DNA of 64,000 nucleotides from Herbidospora sakaeratensis (GTDB taxonomy: Bacteria > Actinomycetota > Actinomycetes > Streptosporangiales > Streptosporangiaceae), in contig NZ_BBXC01000009.1 of NCBI RefSeq assembly GCF_001570525.1, positions 302,363-366,362 of the forward strand, given 5' to 3'. Numbering within the stretch: position 1 is the first letter of the stretch; each line of letters begins with the position of its first letter. Position numbers and translations under genes: made by a program. This document shows positions 1-10,500 of the stretch, in pieces. The notes below the pieces were generated by a model, which worked only from the letters and a program-made list of their open reading frames with translations, searched no databases and was not told the DNA's origin.

Positions 1-2768
1 TCGCCGTCCGATCCGGCCCACTCGTTCGTCAGGCCCACGATCGGGCCGCGCGGCGACTCGTCGGGGTAGGGGGCCGGGACGCCCCAGCGCGGGAAGTCGT
101 AGCCGAGCCGCCGCCGCGACAACTTCTCCAGCAGCAGCGCCGACACGTTCCCGCCGCCGTTGAAGCGCACGTCGACGATGAGGGCCTCGCGGTCGTACTC
201 GGTCAGGAAGCCCCGGTGGAACTCGGCGAAGCCCTCGGGGCCCATGTCGGGGACGTGGACGTAGCCGACCCGGCCCCCGGTGTGCTCGTGGACGAGCAGG
301 CGGTTGGCGTTCACCCAGTCGCGGTAGCGGGCCGGCTGCTCGTCGCACAGGGCCCGCACGACCACCAGGTGGTATTCGTCGTCGCGTTCGATGGTCAGCT
401 CGACCTCCTCGTCGGCGAGGTTGACCAGCAGCCGGCCGGGTGAGGCGTCGGGGCCGACGGGCATGCCGTTGATGGCGGTCACGACGTCGCCGGGGGCGAC
501 GTCCACCCCCAGGCGGTTCAGCGGCGAGGTGGCGAGCGGGTCCCACGGGTCGCCGGTGACGATGCGGCCGACGATGTAGCGGCCGTCCTCGTAGAGCCAG
601 TCGACGCCGAGTTTGCCCTGCCAGTAGTGGGGGCGGTCGCGGTACTCGCCGCCCGACTCGAAGGCGTGGGAGGTGCCGAGCTCGCCCAGCAGCTCCCACA
701 GCAGGTCGGAGAACTCGCCCCGGGTGCCGACCCGGTCGACCAGCGGCAGGTAGCGGGCGTAGACGCCGTCCCAGTCGATGCCGGCCATGTCCTCGTCCCA
801 GAAGTTCTCGCGCTGGAGCCGCCACGCCTCGCGGAACATCTGCCGCCACTCCGCCTCGGGCGCGACCGACACCTTCACCCGGTCGAGGTCGATCCAGCCG
901 TCGTTGCGGTCGGTCTCGTCGTCCTCCGACGGGCTCTCCCCGGCCTTGACGACGCGCAGCCGGTCGCCCGACCGGTAGAGCAGGGTCGAGTGGTCGCGGC
1001 CGAGGCTGAAGTCGGCGACGTCGGAGACGAGCTCCTCGGCCTTCTGCTTGGCGAACTCGTAGCAGTGCAGGGTCGAGCCGTGGTCGCCGACCACCGGGGT
1101 CGTGGTGTAGATGACCTTGCCCTTGAGCCCGGCGACCCGCTGGTAGCGGTTCTCGTCGACGGGGAAGGCGACGATCCGGTGGGTGAGGCCCTCGGTGTGG
1201 ATCTCGAAGTCGGGTTCCTCGGTGTCCTCGTGGTCGAGCGGCCGGGGTTCCGGTACGAACGGCGACCCGATCCCCTCGCGCAGCGCCACGGCGTAGGGGC
1301 GGGTGCCCATCGGGAAACCCAGGTCGAACTGGAGCTCGTCGTAGACGGGGTTGAACACCCGCTGCCCGATGAAGTAGAGGTAGCGGCCCTCGGGGTCGAA
1401 GGCGGGCCGCCGGTCGACCAGCACCGGGTCGGTCGCCGGGGCGATCTCGCCGGTCTCGGCGTTGAACAGCTTGATGACGGTCGTCTGCCGGGCGACCGGG
1501 CACGCGTAGGCGAGCCAGGTTCCGTCGGGCGACCACGCCGGGTCCTCGATGGCGCCGAACGGGCTGGCCTCCACCTCGGTCACCGTCGCCCCGTCGTCGT
1601 GCAGTTCGACGACCAGCAGCTCGTTGCGGTGGTTGGTGACGGCGAACCGGTCGCCCCTGGGAGAGACCTCCAGCTCGGTGATGCGGCCGGTGTCGGCGTC
1701 GTCGAGCCGAATCGGGTCCTCGTGCGACAACACGACCAGCACCTCGCGGTCGGCGTCGTCGCTGGCCGCCGCGACCAGCCGGTCGCCGTCGTCGTCGAGC
1801 CAGGTCAGGAACCGGTAACGGACGCCGTCGGGCTCGCCGTGCTGGAGCACCGGGCCCTCCCAGCAGGCGAACGAGAACGCCTTCCCCCGGGTGGTGACGG
1901 CCAGCCGCGAGCCGTCGGGGCTGAGGGTCGCGCTGTCGAGGTAGCCCGCCGCCGGCACGAACCGGCGGTTGCGCTGGGTCAGCGAACTGCCGAGCCGCAC
2001 GTCGACGCGGCGCGGCTCGTCGGCGTCCGGGTCGAGCAGGAACAACTCGGCGCCGCAGTGGTAGACCAGCCGCCGCCCGTCGGACGACAGGTTGCGGGCG
2101 TAGTAGTCGCCGTGGTCGGTGTGCCGGCGCAGGTCGCCGCCGTCGGGGGAGCACGAGTAGACGTTGCCGACGCCCTCGTGGTCGGACAGGAAGAAGACGC
2201 GGTCGTCCACCCAGCACGGCGAGGCGAGGTTGCCGGGCAGGGCGATCAGGCGGCGGAAGCGGCGCGTGCCGATCCACAGGTCGCCGACCGTGCCGCCCCG
2301 GTAGCGCTTCCAGCGGGCCGGGTCGGAGGTGTTGCGGCCGAGCACGATCCCGCCGGGCCCGTAGGTGATGGCGGAGGCGGGGCCGTAGGGCAGCGGCTCC
2401 GGCACTTCGCCCGGCACGACCCGGTGCAGCCAGCGGTAGCCGTGGAAGGGCTGGCCCTCGTCGCTGGTGTAGACGATCGCGCCGTGCGGGTCCCAGCCGG
2501 TGACCTGGCAGTCGGCGCCGTGGAAGGTGAGGCGTTCGGCGGCGCCGCCGTCCGCCGGCATGACGTACACCTCCTCTGGGCCTTCTTCGCGGCCGACGAA
2601 GGCGATCTGGGTGCCGTCGGGGGACAGGCGGGGGTAGGCGGCCTCGGCGACCCCGGCGGTCAGCCGGAAGGCGCGGCCGCCGTCGGCGTGCACCATCCAG
2701 AGGTCGTCTTCGGCGGCGAACACCACGACGTCGCGGAAGATCGTGGGAAAGCGCAGATAGCCGGCCAT
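1..2768 (-). CDS. Tricorn protease homologue (S41 family), 3' end beyond window
   Basis: A cytoplasmic tricorn-type peptidase that trims oligopeptides released by upstream proteases. The first 922 codons are in the window; the C-terminus lies past base 1. The N-terminal ~500 residues are WD/PD40-like beta-propeller repeats (for example [15 protein letters not shown] and [13 protein letters not shown]), followed by a core with GTSHAFE (Ser700-His701, matching the tricorn Ser-His pair), a PDZ-like stretch around INGMPVG, and the nucleophile motif NEWAGSD with Ser920. The last catalytic Glu of the family would lie outside the window. ATG at 2768 has an AGGAAGGG ribosome site. Family members are about 1,050-1,100 aa, so roughly 150 residues are missing. 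It is the last gene of its strand here, behind a hairpin. Confidence 0.93.
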   Translation of the reverse strand, partial: MAGYLRFPTIFRDVVVFAAEDDLWMVHADGGRAFRLTAGVAEAAYPRLSPDGTQIAFVGREEGPEEVYVMPADGGAAERLTFHGADCQVTGWDPHGAIVYTSDEGQPFHGYRWLHRVVPGEVPEPLPYGPASAITYGPGGIVLGRNTSDPARWKRYRGGTVGDLWIGTRRFRRLIALPGNLASPCWVDDRVFFLSDHEGVGNVYSCSPDGGDLRRHTDHGDYYARNLSSDGRRLVYHCGAELFLLDPDADEPRRVDVRLGSSLTQRNRRFVPAAGYLDSATLSPDGSRLAVTTRGKAFSFACWEGPVLQHGEPDGVRYRFLTWLDDDGDRLVAAASDDADREVLVVLSHEDPIRLDDADTGRITELEVSPRGDRFAVTNHRNELLVVELHDDGATVTEVEASPFGAIEDPAWSPDGTWLAYACPVARQTTVIKLFNAETGEIAPATDPVLVDRRPAFDPEGRYLYFIGQRVFNPVYDELQFDLGFPMGTRPYAVALREGIGSPFVPEPRPLDHEDTEEPDFEIHTEGLTHRIVAFPVDENRYQRVAGLKGKVIYTTTPVVGDHGSTLHCYEFAKQKAEELVSDVADFSLGRDHSTLLYRSGDRLRVVKAGESPSEDDETDRNDGWIDLDRVKVSVAPEAEWRQMFREAWRLQRENFWDEDMAGIDWDGVYARYLPLVDRVGTRGEFSDLLWELLGELGTSHAFESGGEYRDRPHYWQGKLGVDWLYEDGRYIVGRIVTGDPWDPLATSPLNRLGVDVAPGDVVTAINGMPVGPDASPGRLLVNLADEEVELTIERDDEYHLVVVRALCDEQPARYRDWVNANRLLVHEHTGGRVGYVHVPDMGPEGFAEFHRGFLTEYDREALIVDVRFNGGGNVSALLLEKLSRRRLGYDFPRWGVPAPYPDESPRGPIVGLTNEWAGSDG

Positions 2769-2793
2769 CCGTCCCTTCCTCGCACACGGGAAC

Positions 2794-2829
2794 GGGCTCG
2801 GGGAACGGGTCGCCCCCTTCCCCGAGCCC
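2794..2829 (-). terminator. Hairpin between the small basic gene and the tricorn gene
   Basis: GGGCTCGGGGAA (2794-2805) pairs perfectly with TTCCCCGAGCCC (2818-2829), and the stem continues after one mismatch. It lies just downstream of the small gene ending at 2855 and upstream of the tricorn start. There is no clear U-run, so it may be a weak or L-shaped actinobacterial terminator. Confidence 0.5.
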
Positions 2830-2854
2830 TCACCTCAGACCCCCACTAGGCAGG

Positions 2855-3091
2855 TCAGTGGTGCTGACCACCCTGGCGCTGCTGATGCTGCTGCTGCGAG
2901 GAGTGCCCCGGCTGCCGGCTCTCCCCGCCGCCCATGCGGTTGCCCATCGAACCGCCGCCCATGCCCTCACGCTCGGGACGGTTCTCGCCGCCCTCGCGCT
3001 TGTCCTGCTTGGCCGCACGCTGATCCTTGATCGTGGCGCGCTTGGCCTTGCCCGAGACCTTGGGCTGGCGCTTCTGAGGCATTTCAGCCAT
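2855..3091 (-). CDS. Small basic, Gln/Gly/His-rich protein of unknown function
   Basis: 78 residues from ATG at 3091, preceded by GGGGGA; a second ATG at 3082 is also possible. The N-terminal half is strongly basic (KRQPKVSGKAKRATIKDQR), and the C-terminal half is low-complexity with GMGGGSMGNRMGGG and a Gln/His tail (HSSQQQHQQRQGGQHH). No membrane segment or known domain is visible. The Lys/Arg-rich start suggests nucleic-acid binding, but that is only inference. It is transcribed divergently from the acyl-CoA synthetase. Codon use is compatible with a real gene, and no competing frame is convincing. Confidence 0.6.
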   Translation of the reverse strand: MAEMPQKRQPKVSGKAKRATIKDQRAAKQDKREGGENRPEREGMGGGSMGNRMGGGESRQPGHSSQQQHQQRQGGQHH

Positions 3092-3202
3092 TTTTTCCCC
3101 CGAAAGTGGCTTTGATGACGCTCTGTGTGCCATCGGTGACATTCATACCCATATGGGCGAAAGTAATCACACATGCGGTTTGTGTGAGAATGGTCGCCGA
3201 CG

Positions 3203-3226
3203 ATTGTTCTGGACTATTGTTCTGGA
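3203..3226 (+). repeat. 11-bp direct repeat in front of the acyl-CoA synthetase
   Basis: ATTGTTCTGGA occurs at 3203-3213 and again at 3216-3226, a 13-bp period, ending at the ribosome site of the gene starting at 3236. This looks like a tandem regulator half-site. A related CAGAACAATC is found in front of the hydrolase at 26587. Confidence 0.5.
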
Positions 3227-3235
3227 GGACGTGCG

Positions 3236-4798
3236 GTGACCCAGTTCGACCTGGCCACGCTGCATGAGGCGATCGCGGCGGCCGTTCCCGACCGGGAGTG
3301 CCTGGTGTGGCGCGACCGGCGCCACTCGTGGCGGGAGGTGACCGACCGCACCCGGCGGCTGGGTGGCCTGCTGCACTCCCGGGGGCTCGGGCCCGGCGCG
3401 CGGATGGCCGTCTACCTGCACAACGGCCCCGAATACCTGGAGGCCCTGCTCGGCGCCCACAAGGCCCGGGTGACCCCGTTCAACATCAACTACCGCTACA
3501 CCGCCGACGAACTCGCCTACTTGTTCGCCGACGCCGGGCCGTCGGTCGTCGTCTTCCACGCCGCCTTCGCGCCGCTCGTCGCGAAGGTGGCGCCGCCGTC
3601 GGCTCTCCTGCTCCAGGTCATGGACGACACGGGCCTCCCCCTGGTGCCCGGAGCCCTCCCCTACGAGGAGGCGCTGGCCGCCGCGTCGCCCGATCCGGCG
3701 CCGGTCACCCCCTCACCCGACGACCACCACATCATCTACACGGGCGGCACGACCGGCATGCCCAAGGGCGTCGTCTGGCGCATCGGCGACCTGCTCGACG
3801 GCCCGGTCGGCGTGCGCCGCCGGGACGGCTCCGCGTTCCCGACCCTGTCCGCCCTGGTCGAGCACGCCGCCGCCAGCCGCCGCCGCATCCTCCCCGCCGC
3901 CCCGCTCATGCACGGCACCGGCGTCTGGTTCACCCTCAACGGTTGGTGCCTGGGCTCGACCGTCGTCATCGCCGACCGCGTCGACCGCTTCGACGCCCCG
4001 AGCCTGCTCGCCACCCTCGACCGCGAACGTGTCACCGGCACCGTCATCGTCGGCGACGCCTTCGCCCGCCCCCTGGTGGAAGAGCTCCAGAAGGGGGTGT
4101 ACGACCTGCGCCTCGGCATGATCGGCACCAGCGGCGCCTTCCTGGGAGAGGCCCTGCGCGCCCGCCTGGCCGAACTGATCCCGGGGGTCCGGACCGTCGA
4201 CACCCTCGGCTCCTCCGAGACCGGCAACTCGGCCGTGCGCATGGACGGCGGCCGGTTCGAGGCCGGCCCGTGGACGGTCGTGCTGAGCGCCGACCAGACC
4301 CGCGTCCTGTCCCCCGGCGACCCGGAGGAGGGCTGGCTGGCCCGCTCGGGCCCGATCCCGCTGGGCTACCTGGGCGACCCGGAGAAGACCGCCCGCACCT
4401 TCCGCACGATCGGCGGCGTGCGCTACGCCATCCCGGGCGACCGCGCGCGCTGGCGCGCCGACGGCACCGTCGACCTGCACGGCCGCGAGGCCACCGTGAT
4501 CAACACGGCCGGGGAGAAGGTCTTCGCCGAGGAGGTGGAGGGCGTGCTGCGCGAGGTCGAGGGCGTGGTCGACGCCCTGGTGGTGGGCCGCCCCAGCGAG
4601 CGGTGGGGGCAGGAGGTCGTGGCGGTCGTCCAGACCGAGAAACCCGGCGAACCGGACGACGCGACGCTCAAGAGCGCGTGCGCCGCCCGGCTGGCGGGTT
4701 TCAAGGTGCCGAAGGAGTTCGTCAGGGCCGACGAGGTCCGCCGCCACGCCAACGGCAAGGCCGACTACGCCTGGGCGAGAGCACGGGTGTCGCCGTGA
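3236..4798 (+). CDS. Acyl-CoA synthetase (AMP-forming), FadD type
   Basis: A 520-aa ANL-superfamily enzyme that activates a carboxylic acid to its acyl-AMP and then acyl-CoA. The ATP/AMP-binding signature TGGTTGMPKG is at residues ~169-178, an SSETGN motif (A5-like) near 327, YAIPGDRARW and GREATVINTAGEKVF in the C-terminal hinge, and the terminal KVPKEFV...NGKADYAWA carries the catalytic lysine region. GTG at 3236 follows GGAGGA by six bases. The TGGTTGMPKGV form with a following WR resembles actinobacterial FadD17/FadD19-like steroid or branched fatty acyl ligases; the substrate cannot be assigned. It stands alone between divergent and convergent neighbours. Confidence 0.9.
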   Translation: MTQFDLATLHEAIAAAVPDRECLVWRDRRHSWREVTDRTRRLGGLLHSRGLGPGARMAVYLHNGPEYLEALLGAHKARVTPFNINYRYTADELAYLFADAGPSVVVFHAAFAPLVAKVAPPSALLLQVMDDTGLPLVPGALPYEEALAAASPDPAPVTPSPDDHHIIYTGGTTGMPKGVVWRIGDLLDGPVGVRRRDGSAFPTLSALVEHAAASRRRILPAAPLMHGTGVWFTLNGWCLGSTVVIADRVDRFDAPSLLATLDRERVTGTVIVGDAFARPLVEELQKGVYDLRLGMIGTSGAFLGEALRARLAELIPGVRTVDTLGSSETGNSAVRMDGGRFEAGPWTVVLSADQTRVLSPGDPEEGWLARSGPIPLGYLGDPEKTARTFRTIGGVRYAIPGDRARWRADGTVDLHGREATVINTAGEKVFAEEVEGVLREVEGVVDALVVGRPSERWGQEVVAVVQTEKPGEPDDATLKSACAARLAGFKVPKEFVRADEVRRHANGKADYAWARARVSP

Positions 4799-4802
4799 CG
4801 TC

Positions 4803-4834
4803 GGCCGGATGGCGGTGTGCGCCGCCATCCGGCC
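4803..4834. terminator. Bidirectional terminator hairpin
   Basis: A perfect 13-bp stem: GGCCGGATGGCGG (4803-4815) pairs with CCGCCATCCGGCC (4822-4834) around a 6-nt loop. It fills the 40-bp gap between two convergent genes. Confidence 0.8.
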
Positions 4835-4838
4835 TCGT

Positions 4839-6272
4839 TCACGCCTGGGCCCGGTCGGCGGGCTGCATGCTGAGCGGTTCGGCGATGTCCTCCAGGGACC
4901 GCCGGGCCGCCTCGACGCCGAGGAACCACTGCACCAGGCCGGCCGCGACCATCAGGCCCGCCCCGATCAGGTAGCCCACCGTCACCTGGCCGACCTGTTC
5001 GCTCTCCACGAGCCGGCCGAACAGCACCGGCCCGATGATGCCGCCGAGGCCCGTGCCGACCGCGTAGAACAGCGCGATCGCCAGCGCCCTCGTCTCCATC
5101 GGGAAGATCTCCGACACCGTCAGGTAGGCCGAGGAGGCCCCCGCCGAGGCGAAGAAGAAGACCACCATCCAGCAGACGGTCAGCGTCGTCGCGTTCAGGG
5201 CCCCGGCGTCGAACAGCAGGGCCGTGCCGACGAGCAACAGGCCCGACAGCACGTAGGTGCCCGCGATCAACGGCCGGCGGCCGATGGAGTCGAAGAAGTG
5301 GCCCAGCAGCAGCGGCCCCAGGAAGTTCCCGATCGCGATGGGGATCAGGTACCAGGGGGTCGAGCCGTCGGGAACGCCGAAGAAGGTGGCCAGCACCAGG
5401 GCGTAGGTGAAGAAGATGGAGTTGTACAGGAACGCCTGGCCGACGAACAGCGACAACCCGACGACGGTACGCCGCGGATAGCGCCGCACCAGCGTCATCG
5501 CGACCTCCGACAGCGGGGTGTGGTCGCGCTGGTTGACCGTGATCTGCCGGTCGGCCTTCGGGAGCTCCTGGTGCACCGACCGCTCGATGTCGGTGACGAT
5601 CCTCTCGGCCTCCTCGTCCTTGCCGTGGATGAACAACCAGCGCGGGCTCTCGGGCACCAGCCTGCGGATCAGCAGGATGCCGATGCCCAGGATCGCGCCC
5701 AGCCCGAACAGCACACGCCACCCGATGTCCTCGGGCAGCACCTCCGGGTTGAGCAGCGGGATGGCCACCAGCGCCCCGAAGACGGTGCCCAGCCAGTAGG
5801 AGCCGTTGATGATCAGGTCGATCCGGCCCCGCAGCCGGGCCGGGATCAGCTCGTCGATGGCCGAGTTGATGGCGGCGTACTCACCCCCGATTCCGGCGCC
5901 GGTGAAGAACCGGCACAGGAAGAAGTACCAGGGCTCGAACGAGAACGCCGTCGCCACCGTGGCGGCCAGGTAGAGGGCCAGCGTCGCCAGGAACAGTTTC
6001 TTCCGCCCGAACCGGTCGGTCAGGTGGCCGAAGAACAGTGCGCCGACGCACGCGCCGAGCACGTAGACGCCCGCCGCGAGGCCCACTTCGGAATCGGTCA
6101 GGTTCAGCCCGCCGGCGTCGCTCGTCAGCCGGGGCCCGATCACTCCGACGATGGTGACCTCGAGACCGTCGAGCACCCACACGGTGCCCAGCCCGAGCAG
6201 CACGAGCCAGTGGAAACGCGACCATGGCAGTCGGTCTAACCGCGCGGGAATGTCAGTCGTGATCTGCTTCAT
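4839..6272 (-). CDS. MFS transporter, sugar-porter-like
   Basis: A 477-aa inner-membrane secondary transporter with 12 predicted hydrophobic segments. The loop 2-3 signature GHLTDRFGRKK, the second half-repeat DSIGRRP and the sugar-porter hallmark PESPRWLF after TM6 are all present, as is the motif WVLDGLEVTIVG in TM1. An expanded central cytoplasmic loop (about 220-255) contains charged helices. This places it near the sugar porter / aromatic acid:H+ symporter families; the substrate is unknown. ATG at 6272 starts MKQITTDIPARLDRLPWSRFH, a common N-terminus for this group. It diverges from the XRE regulator at 6427. Confidence 0.88.
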   Translation of the reverse strand: MKQITTDIPARLDRLPWSRFHWLVLLGLGTVWVLDGLEVTIVGVIGPRLTSDAGGLNLTDSEVGLAAGVYVLGACVGALFFGHLTDRFGRKKLFLATLALYLAATVATAFSFEPWYFFLCRFFTGAGIGGEYAAINSAIDELIPARLRGRIDLIINGSYWLGTVFGALVAIPLLNPEVLPEDIGWRVLFGLGAILGIGILLIRRLVPESPRWLFIHGKDEEAERIVTDIERSVHQELPKADRQITVNQRDHTPLSEVAMTLVRRYPRRTVVGLSLFVGQAFLYNSIFFTYALVLATFFGVPDGSTPWYLIPIAIGNFLGPLLLGHFFDSIGRRPLIAGTYVLSGLLLVGTALLFDAGALNATTLTVCWMVVFFFASAGASSAYLTVSEIFPMETRALAIALFYAVGTGLGGIIGPVLFGRLVESEQVGQVTVGYLIGAGLMVAAGLVQWFLGVEAARRSLEDIAEPLSMQPADRAQA

Positions 6273-6426
6273 GCAAGGCCAGCTACCCCAAGAAGGACTT
6301 GGGATTCTCCAGCGGTGCAGAAATGTCCACCGTCACTAATCGGCATTACCTGGAGTCCCTAACGCGGCGTGGCAGACTCCGTGGCACCGGCATTACCGGG
6401 AAATCGGCTGGGGGGTAATTAGCACA

Positions 6427-7272
6427 ATGGGAACTGGGCGACTGCCGACGATCCGGTTACGCCGCCTCGCCGGAGAGCTGACCCGCCTGCGCACCGAATC
6501 CGGCTACAGCCGCGAGGAGGTCGCGAGCCACCTCGGTGTCGCGTTCTCGACCATCTACCGCATCGAGACCGGGCTCACCCGCCCCCGCGCCAAGACCCTT
6601 CGTGACCTGCTCGAACTCTACGACGTCGACCCCGCCCACCGGGCCGCCCTGGCCGACCTCGCCCGTGACGCGGGGGATCGTGGCTGGTGGCACGCCTACG
6701 GTGACGTCCTCCCCGGGCCCTACGTGGGGCTCGAATGGGAGGCCGTGTCGGTGCGCAACTACGAATCGGTGGTCATCCCCGGACTCCTCCAGACCGCCGA
6801 CTACGCGCGGGCCGTCATCAGCGCCGCTCTCGAGGAGACCCCGAAGGCCACCGGCCGACGGGTCGCCCTGCGGCTCCAGCGGCAGCGCAAGCTCGACCAG
6901 CCGGACTTCGCGATGTGGGTGGTGCTCGACGAGGGCGTCGTCTGGCGCCGCGTCGGCGGTCCGCGGGTGATGGCCCACCAGCTCCGCCACCTGCACGAAC
7001 TGGCCAACCGCCCCAACATCACGATTCAGGTGCTCTCTCTGCGCGGTGGCGCCTACCTCGGAATGGGCAGTCCGTTCAGCATCCTCAGCTTCGCCGGACC
7101 CGCCGACGGGGAGGTCGTGCTGCTCGAGAACCCGGGCGGCGAACTCTACCTGGAGGCGCCCGACCAGCTCAGGCGCTGCGCCCACATCTTCGACCACTTA
7201 AGGGCGGCGGCACTCAGCCCGGAACGGTCGTTGGAAGTACTCGAATCCGCAGAGAAGGAGATGACCTCGTGA
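6427..7272 (+). CDS. XRE-family HTH regulator with DUF5753 (Scr1-type)
   Basis: 281 aa. The N-terminal Cro/C1-type helix-turn-helix covers residues ~14-70 (YSREEVASHLGVAFSTIYRIE is the recognition unit) and the remainder is DUF5753, recognised by VIPGLLQTADYARAV and the ending LRAAALSPERSLEVLE. This family is very abundant in sporulating actinomycetes and nearly always sits upstream of a DUF397 gene, as here. Such pairs (BldB/WhiJ-like, some described as Scr1 toxin-antitoxin type) influence development in streptomycetes; the role of this copy is unknown. The stop codon overlaps the next start as GTGA. Confidence 0.93.
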   Translation: MGTGRLPTIRLRRLAGELTRLRTESGYSREEVASHLGVAFSTIYRIETGLTRPRAKTLRDLLELYDVDPAHRAALADLARDAGDRGWWHAYGDVLPGPYVGLEWEAVSVRNYESVVIPGLLQTADYARAVISAALEETPKATGRRVALRLQRQRKLDQPDFAMWVVLDEGVVWRRVGGPRVMAHQLRHLHELANRPNITIQVLSLRGGAYLGMGSPFSILSFAGPADGEVVLLENPGGELYLEAPDQLRRCAHIFDHLRAAALSPERSLEVLESAEKEMTS

Positions 7273-7481
7273 AGTTCACCGACCTCGACGTTTCCGCCGC
7301 CACGTGGCGCAAGGCCGAGAAGTCCAACAGCCAGGGAGACCAGTGCGTGGAGGTGGCCCTGATGGGCCACGCCATCGCGCTGCGCGACTCCAAGAACCCG
7401 ACCGGGCCCATCCTCGCGTTCACGCCGGGTGAATGGGACGCGTTCGTCCACGGGGTGAAGGGCGGCGAATTCGACCTTTAG
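7269..7481 (+). CDS. DUF397 small protein
   Basis: 70 aa from the GTG overlapping the previous stop by four bases. The family signature is complete: ATWRKAEKSN, a central VEVA...AIALRDSKNP and FTPGEWDAFV. DUF397 proteins are the usual downstream partners of XRE/DUF5753 regulators and probably antagonise or modulate them; the family includes BldB-pathway paralogues. The 4-nt overlap implies translational coupling and fixed stoichiometry. A strong terminator follows. Confidence 0.92.
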   Translation: MKFTDLDVSAATWRKAEKSNSQGDQCVEVALMGHAIALRDSKNPTGPILAFTPGEWDAFVHGVKGGEFDL

Positions 7482-7493
7482 TCGTCGACGAAG

Positions 7494-7526
7494 GCGGCGG
7501 AAAGGCATTTCTCGCCTTTCCGCCGC
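7494..7526 (+). terminator. Terminator of the XRE/DUF397 operon
   Basis: GCGGCGGAAAGGC (7494-7506) pairs perfectly with GCCTTTCCGCCGC (7514-7526), 13 bp with a 7-nt loop, beginning 12 bp after the DUF397 stop and followed by TTTCC. Confidence 0.8.
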
Positions 7527-7548
7527 TTTCCGTCCGCCGGAATGGAAA

Positions 7549-7580
7549 AAGGTGGGGGGCCACGGGGGCCTCCCCACCTT
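7549..7580 (-). terminator. Intrinsic terminator of the sugar dehydrogenase gene
   Basis: Read on the minus strand, AAGGTGGGG-A-GGCC pairs with GGCCCCCCACCTT with one bulge, followed by a run of T (the + strand shows GGAAAAA at 7544-7550). It lies 16 bp past the stop at 7597. Confidence 0.75.
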
Positions 7581-7596
7581 CTTCGTCAGTTACGGA

Positions 7597-10500
7597 CTAG
7601 ATCTCGGAGAGAAGCCGGTTGGCGTCCCTTTCGAGGGCCGCGCGGAGCTCCGCGTCCTTGACATAGTCGCGCTGCGACAGCGTGCGGATGAAGCCGTTCA
7701 GCTCCGACCTGGCCGCCGACGGCTTGTTCAGGCTGAGGCTGTGCTGCGCGTCGCGCAGGTGGTTCAGCAGCGCGGTGGCGCCGTTGGCGGTGATCTTGCC
7801 CGCGTCGCGGAGCCTGGGGATCAGCGTCTCCAGGTCCTCGTACGACGTGGTCACCGTGAACTTGACCTGGGCGGTCGCGGTGCGGCCGGCCTTGTCCTTC
7901 ACCGTGCCGACGAGCGTGTGCTCGCCCAGCGACAACTTCCACAACTCGACCGGCTGGCCGGGGGTGACCGGTTCGCCGTCGATGGTGGCGGTCATGGTGT
8001 CGATGCCCGAGCCCGCGTCGGCGCCGGTCACCACGGGGGTGACGACGTCGGCGGTGCCGTACTCGGTGGCGGTGACGCCGGTGATGCCGGCGGTCGGGTT
8101 GGTCTTGTCGATGCGCACCGTGAGCGTGCCGACCGGGGAGACGTTGCCGCCCGAGTCGGTGGCCCGGTAGAGGAACGTGGTCACGCCCTCGGTGGTGATG
8201 CTGACCGGGTTGTTGGCGTTCTGCCAGGTCTGGCCGCCGTTGATGGAGTACTGGCGGCTGGAGACGGTGCCGTTGTCGGTCGCCCCGACGGTGACGGTGA
8301 CGTTGCCGTCGTTCCACCCGTTGGCGTTCGGCGCCGGGTTCGGCGTCGCGGTCACGGTCGGGGCGGTGGTGTCGGCCACGCCGCCGCCGACGTAGGTGAA
8401 CGAGTCCACCTCGACGCCGCCGGTGGAGGTGACGTACAGCTGGCCGGTGCCGGTCGGGGCGTTGGCGAGGGAGGTGGTGACCTCCTGCCAGCCCGCGCCG
8501 GCCGGGATGGTGGCGGTGGCGAACGGCGCGGCCGTCGCCGAGTTCCAGCGCAGCGACAGGGTGCCGGCGCCGGAGGCGCGGACCTTCACGCTGTTGATGC
8601 CGGCGAAGTTCACCGGGTCGTAGGCGATCGAGTCACCCGGGTCGAGCGAGGTGATCTTGCCGAGGCCCGAGGCGTTCGGGTCGTCGGTGTCGACCGCGCC
8701 GGTGATGATGTCGGCGTGCTCGGCCTGCTGGAGCTTGGGGTTGAGGATGATGCTGGCCTCGCCCAGCGCCGGCGGGAGGCCGTTGGCCCCGTTGTCCCGG
8801 TAGGAGATCACGATGACGCCGAAGATGTTCTCGGTCTCACCGTGCTCGGGGGCGTTGGCCGGGGTCGGCCAGGCGCCGGTGCAGCCCGTGCCCAGGGTCT
8901 CCGGGTGGGCGTGGTTGTCGTGGCCGAGGCCGAAGTTCCACTGCATCCGGGAGCAGACCGCGTTCGGGCCGTCCTCGGCGTCGGTGGCCGACAGGTTGAA
9001 CGGGATGGCCTGGCCCCAGTCGAAGAAGCCGCCGTTGCCGGGGGTGTTGACGCTGACCACGGGAGCGGTGTTGCCGACGGAGATCTCGACCGAGGCCAGC
9101 GCCGACTTGCCACCGGCGTCGGTGACCTTGAGGCGGGCGTAGTAGAGGCCGTTGGTCGCGTAGGTGTGGCTGACCTGGACGCCGGTCTTGTCGAAGGTGC
9201 CGTCGCCGTCCACGTCCCACTCGTAGGTGAGGGCGCCCGGCTCGGTGTCCGTCGAGCCCGAGGCGTCGAAGTTCACGGTCAGCGGCGGCGCGCTGGCCGA
9301 GGCCTTGTCGACCTTGATCTTGGGCTGCGGGGTCTTGTTGTCGGCCGCGTAGTCGATCCGGTAGAGACCGGAGTCGGGGTTGGCGCGGAAGAAGCCGTCG
9401 CCGTAGTCGAGGACGTAGAGCGCGCCGTCGGGGCCGAACTCGATGTCGATCGGGCTGTCGGTGATCGGCATGGCGGCCTGGGTCAGCGCCCTGTTCGGGA
9501 AGAACTGCTCGATCTTGGTGACGGGACCGTCGGGGCCGCTCAGGGTGAAGGCCGCGAGGTAGTCCTGCGAGAACTCGGCGAAGAACGCCTTGCCGTCCCA
9601 GTACTGCGGGAACTTGTAAGGCGAGGGGTTCGCGGCGTCGTAGTGGTAGATCGGGCCGCCCATCGGGCCCTGGCCACCCTGCGGGTCGAAGTCCGTCAGA
9701 CCCGCCCACTCGGCCGGCTGGTGGGTGTTGTTGTCGCCGTAGTACAGGTCGGCCGGGACGGCCGGGGGCAGCTGCGCGATGCCGGTGTTGTGGCGCGAGC
9801 CGCTGATCGGGCCGGCGGCGCAGTCGAAGAACTCACGCGGCGTGTTGGTCGCGAAGTTCCAGTTGTTGTAGTTGAAGTTGTTGCCCGTGCAGTACGGCCA
9901 GCCCGCGTTGATCGGCTTGTTCGTCGGGGTGGTGTTCCACTCGACGTAGCCCATCGGGCCGCGGTCGGCGTTCGGCGCGCCGGCGTCGGGACCGTAGTCG
10001 GCCCACGACAGGGTGCCGGTCGACGGGTCGACGTCCAGGCGGAACGGGTTGCGCACGCCGGTCACGAAGACTTCCGGACGGGTCTTCTCCGTGCCGACCG
10101 GCCACAGGTTCCCGGCCGGGATCGTGTACGAGCCGTCGGCCTGGACCTTGATGCGCAGGATCTTGCCCCGCAGGTCGTTGCTGTTGCCGGCGCCGCGACG
10201 GGTGTCGTTGCCCGGGTTGACGCCGGGGGCGTCGTTGTTCGGGGCGTAGCCGTTGGCGCCCGGCGCGGAGGCCGGGGTGTTGTCGCCGGTGCCCAGGTAG
10301 AGGTTGCCGTCGGCGTCCCAGTCGATGTCACCGGCGACGTGGCAGCACTGGCCGCGCTGGGTCTCGACCTTGATGATGACCTGCTCGGTCGACAGGTCGA
10401 GCTTCTCGCCGTCCCACTTGAACCGGGAGAGCTGGTTGTAGCCCTTCCACTGGTCCCAGTAGGCGTCGGTCTGACCCGCCGGCAGCGTGTTCGGCGCCGA

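Noticed and set aside
627-2849. Long open frame on the + strand opposite the tricorn gene
   Set aside because: Low-complexity Val/Arg/Ala/Gly translation with no domain; typical high-GC antisense shadow of a real gene.
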